Origin: Pseudomonas deceptionensis
GTDB lineage: Bacteria; Pseudomonadota; Gammaproteobacteria; Pseudomonadales; Pseudomonadaceae
Length of the DNA: 64,000 nucleotides
NCBI RefSeq assembly: GCF_900106095.1
Contig: NZ_FNUD01000002.1
Location: 2,997,501-3,061,500 of the forward strand
Direction: 5' to 3'
Positions 45,088 through 53,150 of the stretch are shown piece by piece (position 1 is the stretch's first letter; the number at the start of each line of letters is the position of its first letter). The notes under the pieces are model-generated. The model was not told the DNA's origin and did no database searches. It saw nothing but the letters and a program-made list of their open reading frames with translations. A program made the translations under genes and the position numbers.

Positions 45088-45113
45088 CAAGGTAGTAAGC
45101 AGTCTTAGGTAAA

Positions 45114-47342
45114 TTAAACTTTGTCGGACTTGTATTCGTAGTTGTAATACCCATAAGCGCCATAGCCATACTTGGCCGAAGCGCGGCGTTCTACCCCGTT
45201 GAAAATGGCGCCTTTAAGGTCGATACCATTCTGCGCAAAGCGGCGCATGGTCAGTTCAACTTCACGGGCCGGGTTGAGTTCGAAGCGGGTCACAATGAGG
45301 TTGGTGCCCGACTGGCGGCCGACAATGGCGGCATCGGTAACCGCCAGGAATGGCGGGGTGTCAAGGATGACCAAGTCGTACTGGGCGCTGACCTGCTCGA
45401 GGAACTCGCTGAAGTTTTTATGCATCAACAGTTCAGACGGGTTGGGCGGAATTTGCCCGCGGCCAATCACAAACAGGTTTTCGACCTCTGTTTTATGGGT
45501 GGCTGCGTTCAGGTCGCAGCGCTTGGTCAGCAGGTCGGACAAGCCGTTTTCAACCGGGATGTCGAACATTTTGTGGATATAGCCTTTGCGCATGTCCACG
45601 TCCACCAACAACACACGCTGGCCGGATTGGGCGATAACTGCGGCCAGGTTGGCCGACACAAAGGACTTGCCCACTTTGGGGCTTGGGCCGGAAATCATCA
45701 GGCGGTTGTTGTCGGCTTCCAGCATGGCAAAGTGCAAGCTGGTGCGCAGGCTGCGCAGGCCTTCAATCGCCAGGTCTGTCGGGTGGCTGCTGGCAAGCAG
45801 GGGGGTCGCACGGCGGCCACGGCCGGATGAGCTTTTGCCGTCTTCTACTTTTTGCAGGGAGCTGAATGGAATGGAGGCATACACCGGCAGGCCAAGCTTT
45901 TCGATATCTTCCGGGTTTTCCACGCCGCGATTCAGGGCCTTGCGAAACAATACATAACCAACGGCTATCAAGCCGCCGAGCAAGGTGGCAATCAGCACGA
46001 TCAAGGGTTTATTTGGCTTGACCGGGCTACGCGTATCTACATCGGCGACATCGATCAGGCGCACATTGCCGACGGTGCCGGCACGCATCACGTCCAGTTC
46101 CTGGGATTTGTTCAGTAACTGGGTATAAATTTCGGTGCTGACTTTAAGGTCGCGGGTCAGGCTTAACACTTCCTGTTGGGTGGTTGGCAGCCCCTCAACC
46201 TGTTTGGCGAGCCGTTTTTGTTTGCTGGTTAGTTCCGCCAGTTGCCCCATCAGTGCACGATAGGCCGGGTGCTGAGGGGTGAATTTACGGTCCATCTCGG
46301 CTTGTTGCAGTTTCAAGGTGGAGATACTGGTGTCCAGTGCCACTATCTGGTCGAGAATGGCCTTGGCTTCAAGGCTGATATCAATCGACTTGCTGCGAAT
46401 TTGAAATGCATTCAATGCATTTTCAGCTTTTTCCAGATCCTGACGTACTTGCGGCAGTTGGTCTTTCAGGAAGCCTAGGCTCTGCTCTGCTTCAGCGGAA
46501 GTACGCTCAATATTTTGCTGTACATACAGACGGGCAATTTCATTGAGCGTCTGGATTGCTTTCGAGGGGTCTGTGCTCTCTAGCGCAAGGCTGATCATGC
46601 CGGATTCTTTACCGCGCTCCGCTACATCCAGCACTTTCTGATAATTCAAAATAGCTGTGAGGCGAGGCTCGCGCGTGACACTGAACTCCGTTCCAGGGTT
46701 TGCGCGCAAACGCTCAACGAGTAACTTGATACCCTCTTTGTTGTACAGTTCTCCGACCATGGCTTCAGCCAGAATATTGTTGTCTTCGTCTTTCAAGACA
46801 AAATTGCCCGCTTCTCCGTTAATCAGGGTCAGTTCCTGGCCTAATAACTCAGCAGGCAATTCAAGTTCGGCGATTTTTAGTTGTTCCCCGCCCCAGGCAT
46901 AACTGTTAAAGCCCAGCACTGGAGAGGCCAAGTCGGTGCCTGGTTCTGGTTTAAAACGACGGGCTAAAAATTCGCCGATCAGTGGGAAATAGTTGGGTTC
47001 AATTTCGATATCCAACTGCAAATTATCGACCGCAGTGCCGATAGTTTTACGCGACTTGATCAGTTCAATTTCTGTTGCCGATGGCGATTCTTTGCCCAAC
47101 ATTCCTCCGATATCAGAGAAACCCAGCGGGTCACTTTTCTTGGGTTCAACCTGAATCAGCGCATTCGCCTGGTACACCGGTGTAGCCAGCAGCGCGTAAG
47201 CAACGCCTGCAACCATAAAGGCGCCCGTAACCCCGGCAATCAACCATTTGTGGTCGAGCAGCGTGCCCAACAGCCCCATAAGGTCAATTTCGTCGTTGTC
47301 GTCATCTTGTTCATGGGGCTTTGTCACGGGTGCTTGCTGCAT
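45114..47342 (-). CDS. wzc: Polysaccharide co-polymerase and tyrosine autokinase Wzc
   Basis: 742 residues from ATG 47342 (MQQAPVTKPHEQDDDNDEID); 23 more codons upstream are open but lack a ribosome site. Wzz domain with membrane helices near residues 32-52 and 430-450, a periplasmic coiled-coil region between them, then a BY-kinase domain: Walker A GPSPKVGKS, Walker A' VLLVDVDMRKG, Walker B LVILDTPP, and a C-terminal tyrosine cluster YGYGAYGYYNYEY. It controls chain length and export with Wza; phosphorylation is reversed by Wzb. Confidence 0.95.
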   Translation of the reverse strand: MQQAPVTKPHEQDDDNDEIDLMGLLGTLLDHKWLIAGVTGAFMVAGVAYALLATPVYQANALIQVEPKKSDPLGFSDIGGMLGKESPSATEIELIKSRKTIGTAVDNLQLDIEIEPNYFPLIGEFLARRFKPEPGTDLASPVLGFNSYAWGGEQLKIAELELPAELLGQELTLINGEAGNFVLKDEDNNILAEAMVGELYNKEGIKLLVERLRANPGTEFSVTREPRLTAILNYQKVLDVAERGKESGMISLALESTDPSKAIQTLNEIARLYVQQNIERTSAEAEQSLGFLKDQLPQVRQDLEKAENALNAFQIRSKSIDISLEAKAILDQIVALDTSISTLKLQQAEMDRKFTPQHPAYRALMGQLAELTSKQKRLAKQVEGLPTTQQEVLSLTRDLKVSTEIYTQLLNKSQELDVMRAGTVGNVRLIDVADVDTRSPVKPNKPLIVLIATLLGGLIAVGYVLFRKALNRGVENPEDIEKLGLPVYASIPFSSLQKVEDGKSSSGRGRRATPLLASSHPTDLAIEGLRSLRTSLHFAMLEADNNRLMISGPSPKVGKSFVSANLAAVIAQSGQRVLLVDVDMRKGYIHKMFDIPVENGLSDLLTKRCDLNAATHKTEVENLFVIGRGQIPPNPSELLMHKNFSEFLEQVSAQYDLVILDTPPFLAVTDAAIVGRQSGTNLIVTRFELNPAREVELTMRRFAQNGIDLKGAIFNGVERRASAKYGYGAYGYYNYEYKSDKV

Positions 47343-47382
47343 AAGTCGGTTCTTTTTCTTCACAGATAATTCGTGGAATGAC

Positions 47383-47823
47383 TCAGCGTTTAATACGCTG
47401 GGCCCATGCATTTACAGCGGCGTCAATCAGTGCGTACGCGTGCACAAAAGCAGGCTTGCCCTGGCGGTACGGGTCGTTGATTTCGCGGTTGTCTTGCCAT
47501 TTGCCCAGCAGAAACACTTTGCCCCTCGCCTCGGGAGCGAGGCTTAGGACACCACCAATATGGTGTTGTTCCATGACCAATATAAGATCAGCCTCATTTA
47601 TCTTGGCGGCAGTCAGTTGGGTGGAGATGTGTTCAGGCACGGCGTGGCCGTGTTCTTCAAGAACAGCGGCAGCAGTGGCTTCGATGGGCTTGCTTTTTAC
47701 GGCGCTGAGGCCTGCGGAGCTCACGACGATGTCGGACGGCGTCAAGGCGACCCGCATGAGATGTTCGGCGGTAGGGCTGCGGCAAATATTGCCAATGCAG
47801 ACAATCATGATTCGTTTAAACAA
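47383..47823 (-). CDS. wzb: Low-molecular-weight protein-tyrosine phosphatase Wzb
   Basis: 146 residues if started at TTG 47823, which has AAAGGAAG at good distance; ATG 47808 is the alternative. Signature CIGNICRSPTAEHL holds the CX5R loop, and INDPYRQG supplies the catalytic Asp. It dephosphorylates Wzc. Separated from wzc by 40 bases and in the same transcript. Confidence 0.92.
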   Translation of the reverse strand: MFKRIMIVCIGNICRSPTAEHLMRVALTPSDIVVSSAGLSAVKSKPIEATAAAVLEEHGHAVPEHISTQLTAAKINEADLILVMEQHHIGGVLSLAPEARGKVFLLGKWQDNREINDPYRQGKPAFVHAYALIDAAVNAWAQRIKR

Positions 47824-48149
47824 GGCAGCTTCCTTTGTGCCAAACATGCTCAGCCGGCGAGAGCATTTAACGATTCGCCACGACCAATATCCCCGATCCA
47901 GGGAATGGCGGTGCCTATCAATAAAGGCTGCCCTCATCAGTTTGATGTGGCGATGGCCTGGGCGGAAGCACAGTTGCTCCCGCTTTATTACGGATAATGG
48001 GTCGTTACGAAGTGAATACCGAAAATACTAACTGCGAAGCCATCGCAATATCAACCTTTAAATAGGCAAAGATTTTTATTCGGGCTACATAGCTGCTAAT
48101 CAATAGCTATCGACTGACAATAAATAACATTTTTGCCATTCTCGACTAA

Positions 48150-48280
48150 AAATAACCCTGCCCAATGGCAGGTATCAGGGGCGTGGCCCTGTGCTAGCAG
48201 GCGCTGCCCCGGGCTGTGGTGAAGCCCTTGCCGGGGCCGTCACCAGGTGAATCTGGTGAGCGAAGGCCGTTTTTTATTGG
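48150..48280 (+). ncRNA. Candidate structured RNA ending in a terminator
   Basis: A GC-rich run of nested inverted repeats in an AT-rich setting: GGGGC/GCCCC pairs, CGGGGC near 48238, then GGCC-gTCACCAG-loop-CTGGTGA-gcgaaGGCC followed by TTTTTTA at about 48269-48276. The other strand also ends with CCTGCC-loop-GGCAGG then ATTTTT at 48160. It could be a small RNA, a leader of either flanking transcript, or a two-way terminator. I do not recognise an Rfam family. Confidence 0.35.
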
Positions 48281-48671
48281 TCTGAACGCGGGTTTTCGGG
48301 GCGCGGATCTGGCATCCGGGTCGCGCCGTGCTCAGTGCAATATGCCGATAGTGGCATTATGACATGCCTGTGTATATAGCGGCGGTGAAGCGGTTTTCAT
48401 ATGTTCGGGTTGTGGGTGGAACTCTGAATGTTAGTTGGCGCGAAGCGGTTCATATAAGCGTTAACTTGTTAGTTTGCCCGGGAAGTTAGTGCATGCAGGA
48501 AGTGTCGCATATATGACTTGTCGCAAGTAAGTCACTTGAGTGAAGTCTGTGGACATGGCAGAGGGATTGGGTGAGTTGTGTCTCTGTAACGCCGCGCGGA
48601 ATGGTTTTTTCGACGGTTTCGTCGCCGAACGCAGTCTTCGTTCCTCGGCTGCCGCTTCTGTAAAGCTTCAG

Positions 48672-48726
48672 CTGTGGGGGCGAGCCTGCTCGCGAACGGC
48701 TTTCGCGAGCAGGCTCGCTCCCACTG
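48672..48726. repeat. REP pair (REPIN)
   Basis: GGGGGCGAGCCTGCTCGCGA, a short spacer, and TTTCGCGAGCAGGCTCGCTC run head to head. This is the common Pseudomonas REP type placed between genes. It can form a long hairpin upstream of the OsmC-YcaO gene. Confidence 0.85.
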
Positions 48727-48887
48727 GGGATGCCCAGAGCAGCTACAGGTTTTGTGTTGTGGCTGCGATCTGAATACGGGTTTTGACGTGTGCCGGTGGG
48801 CGGTGGGTGTGCAAAAGCGCAAGACTTCAAGCTCAAAAGCCGGATAATGACCGCCAATTATTTAACTGGTTATTCTGGTAATCCTGC

Positions 48888-51083
48888 ATGGAAATCAAGG
48901 TCAATTTTCTCGACAACCTTCGACTTGAAGCCAAGTTTGATGACTTCACCGTGGTTGCCGATCAGCCGATCCGCTATAAGGGCGATGGCTCGGCACCTGG
49001 TCCGTTCGATTACTTTCTGGCTTCGTCGGCGTTGTGTGCGGCTTACTTTGTAAAGCTGTACTGCGATACCCGTAATATCCCCACCGATAATATCCGGCTG
49101 TCGCAGAACAATATTGTTGACCCGGAAAACCGCTATAACCAGATTTTCAAGATTCAGGTCGAGCTGCCGGCTGATATCAGCGCCAAGGACCGTCAGGGCA
49201 TTTTGCGCTCCATTGACCGGTGTACGGTCAAGAAGGTGGTGCAAACCGGGCCTGAGTTTGTGATTGAAGAGGTGGAGAACCTGGACGCCGATGCGCAGGC
49301 CTTGCTGATGCCTGTTTCCGGTTCCGGTGAGGGCACCTTCATTGCCGGCAAGGATCTGCCGCTGGAACAAACCATCGCCAATATGTCGGCCATTCTGGCG
49401 GGCCTGGGCATGAAGATCGAAATCGCTTCGTGGCGCAATATCGTGCCCAATGTGTGGTCGCTGCATATCCGCGATGCGCAGTCGCCGATGTGTTTCACCA
49501 ATGGCAAGGGCTCCACCAAGGAGGGCGCACTGGCGTCGGCCCTGGGGGAGTTTATCGAGCGTCTGAACTGCAACTTCTTCTATAACGATCAGTTCTGGGG
49601 CGAAGAGATCGCCAACGCGGACTTCGTGCATTACCCCGAGGAGCGCTGGTTCAAGCCGGGGCGCAAGGATGAGCTGCCGGTCGAGATTCTCGATCCGTAC
49701 TGCCTGAAGGTTTACAACCGTGATGGCGAGCTGCGTGGCTCGCATCTGATTGACACCAACTCCGGGAATGAAGAGCGCGGTATCTGTTCGTTGCCGTTTG
49801 TGCGCCAATCGGACGGTGAGGTGGTGTATTTCCCGTCCAACCTGATCGAAAACCTGTTCCTGAGCAACGGCATGAGCGCCGGCAATACCCTGGCCGAAGC
49901 TCAGGTGCAGTGCTTGTCGGAGATTTTCGAGCGTGCGGTGAAGCGTGAAATCATCGAGGGTGAGTTCGCCCTGCCGGATGTGCCGCCAGCCGTGCTGGCC
50001 AAGTATCCCGGGATTCTGGCCGGTATCCAGGCGCTTGAAGAGCAGGGGTTCCCGGTGCTGGTCAAGGATGCGTCCCTGGGCGGTGAGTTCCCGGTGATGT
50101 GCGTCACCCTGATGAACCCGCGTACGGGGGGTGTTTTCGCTTCGTTCGGCGCTCACCCGAGTCTGGAAGTGGCGCTGGAGCGCAGCCTCACCGAGCTGCT
50201 GCAAGGCCGCAGTTTCGAAGGCCTCAATGATTTGCCGCAGCCGACCTTTGAAGGTCACGCGGTGACTGAGCCCAACAACTTCGTTGAGCACTTCATCGAT
50301 TCCAGCGGTGTGGTGTCGTGGCGCTTCTTCAGCTCCCAGTCGGATTACGAATTTGTCGAGTGGGACTTCTCCGGCCAGGGTGAAGACTCCAATGCCCAGG
50401 AAGCCGAGACTCTGTTCGGCATTCTCGAAGGCATGGGCAAGCAGGTGTACATGGCCGTGTACGAGCATATCGGCGCCAAGGCCTGCCGCATTCTGGTACC
50501 GGACTATTCGGAGATTTACCCGGCGGATGACCTGATCTGGGACAACACCAACAAAGCGCTGTTTTTCCGTGCCGATATCCTCAACTTGCACGCTCTGGAC
50601 GATGAGGGCCTGCAGGCACTGGTTGAGCGTCTGGTGGAGAGCGAACTGGATGACTACACCGATATCACCACATTGATCGGTATCGAGTTTGACGAGAACA
50701 CGCCTTGGGGCAAGTTGACGATTCTGGAGTTGAAGCTGCTGATCCATCTCGCCCTTCAGCAATTTGAAGAGGCTAAAGAAGCGGTCGAAATGTTCCTGCA
50801 GTACAACGACAACACCGTCGAACGTGGCTTGTTCTACCAGGCTGTGAACGTGGTGCTGGAAATGAAGCTGGACGAGGACCTTGAGCTGGAAGACTACGAG
50901 GCCAACTTCCGCCGGATGTTTGGCAGCGAGCGCACCGATGCCGCGATTGGTTCGGTGGACGCCAGCGTACGTTTTTACGGCCTTACACCCACCAGCATGA
51001 AGCTGGAAGGCCTCGACAGGCACCTGCGCCTGATCGAAAGCTACAAAAAACTGCACAGCGCGCGGGCCAAAACGGTGGCATGA
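48888..51083 (+). CDS. OsmC-YcaO fusion protein
   Basis: 731 residues. Residues 1-135 are OsmC-like (GPFDYFLASSALCAAYFVKL with the redox Cys; a second Cys in RSIDRCTV). From about 190 a YcaO domain carries the ATP/Mg motifs: GKGSTKEGALASALGEFIERL, NTLAEAQVQCLSEIFERAVK and SFGAHPSLEVALERSLTELL. The C-terminal 130 residues are helical, TPR-like. YcaO enzymes activate amide bonds with ATP; E. coli YcaO aids RimO in thiomethylating ribosomal protein S12. No peptide precursor or partner gene is next to it, so a housekeeping role is likelier than natural-product synthesis. Confidence 0.92.
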   Translation: MEIKVNFLDNLRLEAKFDDFTVVADQPIRYKGDGSAPGPFDYFLASSALCAAYFVKLYCDTRNIPTDNIRLSQNNIVDPENRYNQIFKIQVELPADISAKDRQGILRSIDRCTVKKVVQTGPEFVIEEVENLDADAQALLMPVSGSGEGTFIAGKDLPLEQTIANMSAILAGLGMKIEIASWRNIVPNVWSLHIRDAQSPMCFTNGKGSTKEGALASALGEFIERLNCNFFYNDQFWGEEIANADFVHYPEERWFKPGRKDELPVEILDPYCLKVYNRDGELRGSHLIDTNSGNEERGICSLPFVRQSDGEVVYFPSNLIENLFLSNGMSAGNTLAEAQVQCLSEIFERAVKREIIEGEFALPDVPPAVLAKYPGILAGIQALEEQGFPVLVKDASLGGEFPVMCVTLMNPRTGGVFASFGAHPSLEVALERSLTELLQGRSFEGLNDLPQPTFEGHAVTEPNNFVEHFIDSSGVVSWRFFSSQSDYEFVEWDFSGQGEDSNAQEAETLFGILEGMGKQVYMAVYEHIGAKACRILVPDYSEIYPADDLIWDNTNKALFFRADILNLHALDDEGLQALVERLVESELDDYTDITTLIGIEFDENTPWGKLTILELKLLIHLALQQFEEAKEAVEMFLQYNDNTVERGLFYQAVNVVLEMKLDEDLELEDYEANFRRMFGSERTDAAIGSVDASVRFYGLTPTSMKLEGLDRHLRLIESYKKLHSARAKTVA

Positions 51084-51104
51084 GCCGTTAAGCCGTCACG
51101 CTGA

Positions 51105-51130
51105 CAAAAAGCACCTTCGGGTGCTTTTTT
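51105..51130 (+). terminator. Terminator of the OsmC-YcaO gene
   Basis: AAAAAGCACC, loop TTCG, GGTGCTTTTTT, 22 bases after the stop codon. Confidence 0.9.
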
Positions 51131-51296
51131 GTTTTTTGCGCCCGGGTGCTGCTTTGATTGGTTGCCGCCCGTGGTGAAGGGCCCATATCGGTGCTTTACT
51201 CCATCCTTATATGGCCTCGCAGTGACGAGTGACGGGCCAGCCTCCAGCAGATCAGGCCTCAAGCCGCCTTTGCAGCCTCTTATTTGAGCGCTCTCC

Positions 51297-53087
51297 ATGT
51301 CCAATACACCTGCCACACTGTTGATCGTTGACGATGATGTACATGTTCGCGAACTGCTGGAGCTGCTGTTGCAAGACCAGGGTTACCGCACGCTGACGGC
51401 CAGCTCCGGTGAACAGGCCCTGGCCATGGTGGCGCAACAGGCGCCGGACTTGATCCTGCTGGACGCCATGTTGCCGGGCACTGACGGTTATCAGGTGGCC
51501 CGCCAGCTCAAGGCCAACCAGTCGACGGCCAATATCCCGATCATCATGCTGTCGGCCCTTGGCGAGCAAAGTGCCCGTTTGTTGGGGCTGGAGGCGGGGG
51601 CTGAAGACTTTCTCAGCAAGCCGGTGGCCAGTGACGAGCTGTGGTTGCGGGTGCGCAACCTGTTACGGCTCAAGGCCTTTGGCGACAATCAGGCGGTCAA
51701 CACCCTGATGCTGGAGCAGCAACTGCAAAAGCGCACCATCGACCTGGAGCGGTTCCGCACGGCGATGGGCGGTGATGAGCGCCTGCTGAAAATGGTCAAC
51801 TACGACCCGCTGACCGGCTTGCCCAATCGCAACCTGTTCTACACCACGTTGCAGATGGGCCTGACCCAGGCGGAGCTGCGGGGCTGGCAGTTGGCCGTGG
51901 TCACGGTTGGCCTCAACGATCTTAAAAACATCAACCAGACCTGGGGCCATGCGATGGGGGATCAGGTGTTGGCCGAGTTCAGCCATCGCCTGTCCAATTG
52001 CCTGAACGTCAGTGACACCCTGGGGCGGATGGACGGTGACGAACTGGCATTGATCCTGATGATCCGCAAGGGCCAGCCCGGGCCCCGGCAGATGGTGGAT
52101 CGCATCCGTGAAGTGCTGCGCGAGCCGTTCAAGCTGCCCGGGCATGACATCCCGCTCACGGCGTGTATCGGCATTGCCCTGTACCCGGACGATGGAGCTG
52201 ACGCACACCGGCTGATCAAGCATGCGAATACGGCCATGGGCCGATCCAAGCTGGCGGGCAGGGATACTTACAGGTTTTATACAGCGCAGATGAATGTCGA
52301 GGTTCTGGCGCGCCAGGAACTGGAAACTGCGCTGCGCGATGCGGTGCGCAAGCAGGCATTCGAAGTGTATTACCAACCCAAGATAGGCTTGGTTGACGGT
52401 CAGATCTGCGGTGTCGAAGCGCTGTTGCGCTGGCACCGGCCGGGGATGACCACGGTTTCTCCAGCGGTGTTTGTGCCGGTGCTGGAGAGCCTTGGGCTTA
52501 TCTCCCACGTGGGTCAGTGGGTGATTGACCGGGTGTGCAATCAGATTTCGATTTGGCAGCAAGCGGGTCTGGGGCAGGTGGAAGTTGCGGTGAACGTGTC
52601 GGCGCAGCAGATCAGCGAAGGGGATCTGGTCAATGATATCCAGCGCTCGCTCAAGGCCCATCAGCTGGAGCCGCAATGGCTTGAAGTGGAGCTGACCGAA
52701 GGGTCGCTGCTGGAAAATACGCCCCACACCGTCGCCAGCTTGCTGACGCTTCGAGATATCGGGGTGAAGATCTCGATTGATGACTTTGGTACCGGGTATT
52801 CGAGCCTTGCTTACCTGAGCCGGTTTCCCATCGACAAGCTGAAAATTGATATCGCGTTTATCCGCGAGGTCACCAATAACCCTCAGGATGCGGCCATCGC
52901 CCGTACCATCATTGAGCTGGCCCACAGCCTTGAATTGGAGGTTATTGCTGAAGGGGTGGAGACGGTTGAACAGTTGGAATTCTTGACCGAGAACGGTTGT
53001 GACCAGGTTCAAGGCTACCTGTTTTGCCGGCCCCTGCCGCCGTTGGAGCTGGAGGCGCTGTTGCGCGACCCTCGCTGTTTTATTTGA
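51297..53087 (+). CDS. Response regulator with degenerate GGDEF and intact EAL domain
   Basis: 596 residues. Receiver domain 6-125 with Asp in LILLDAMLPGTDGY and acidic VDDD; linker helix; GGDEF-like domain 165-325 with DPLTGLPNRNLFY but GRMDGDELAL at the active loop instead of GGDEF, so cyclase activity is doubtful; EAL domain 345-590 with GVEALLRW, NVSAQQI, VELTEGSL, SIDDFGTGYSSL, IAEGVET and QVQGYLFCRPLP, which keeps the metal and base residues. Probably a phosphorylation-controlled c-di-GMP phosphodiesterase. No kinase gene is adjacent. Could affect the EPS locus next door, but that is guesswork. Confidence 0.92.
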   Translation: MSNTPATLLIVDDDVHVRELLELLLQDQGYRTLTASSGEQALAMVAQQAPDLILLDAMLPGTDGYQVARQLKANQSTANIPIIMLSALGEQSARLLGLEAGAEDFLSKPVASDELWLRVRNLLRLKAFGDNQAVNTLMLEQQLQKRTIDLERFRTAMGGDERLLKMVNYDPLTGLPNRNLFYTTLQMGLTQAELRGWQLAVVTVGLNDLKNINQTWGHAMGDQVLAEFSHRLSNCLNVSDTLGRMDGDELALILMIRKGQPGPRQMVDRIREVLREPFKLPGHDIPLTACIGIALYPDDGADAHRLIKHANTAMGRSKLAGRDTYRFYTAQMNVEVLARQELETALRDAVRKQAFEVYYQPKIGLVDGQICGVEALLRWHRPGMTTVSPAVFVPVLESLGLISHVGQWVIDRVCNQISIWQQAGLGQVEVAVNVSAQQISEGDLVNDIQRSLKAHQLEPQWLEVELTEGSLLENTPHTVASLLTLRDIGVKISIDDFGTGYSSLAYLSRFPIDKLKIDIAFIREVTNNPQDAAIARTIIELAHSLELEVIAEGVETVEQLEFLTENGCDQVQGYLFCRPLPPLELEALLRDPRCFI

Positions 53088-53096
53088 CCCTCGATG

Positions 53097-53131
53097 GCAT
53101 CCCGGGTTTTGCCTGGCAAACCCCGGGATGC
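53097..53131. terminator. Long hairpin between convergent genes
   Basis: GCATCCCGGG...TTTGCC / GGCAAA...CCCGGGATGC forms a near-perfect stem between the EAL gene (plus) and the cytochrome gene (minus). It lacks a long T tract but would stop or stabilise both transcripts. Confidence 0.6.
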
Positions 53132-53150
53132 ACTCCATCAGCGGCTGCTG

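Larger units (their letters stand above)
47824..48887. other. Intergenic 1.06 kb between wzb and the OsmC-YcaO gene
   Basis: No credible gene; ORFs on both strands are short and unlike proteins. It should hold the divergent promoters of wzb-wzc (minus) and of the OsmC-YcaO gene (plus). It contains a GC-rich structured element (48150-48280) and a REP pair (48670-48726). No ops element was found here. Confidence 0.6.

Noticed and set aside
48870..51056. 728-codon minus-strand ORF
   Set aside because: It is the complement of the OsmC-YcaO gene, which carries clear motifs; the long antisense frame is a product of GC-rich codon use.
48888..51083. RiPP (azoline peptide) gene cluster around YcaO
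   Set aside because: No precursor peptide, dehydrogenase or exporter gene lies nearby, and the OsmC-fused type is not the peptide-cyclising kind.
51663..53138. 491-codon minus-strand ORF
   Set aside because: Antisense to the receiver-GGDEF-EAL gene; no domain visible.
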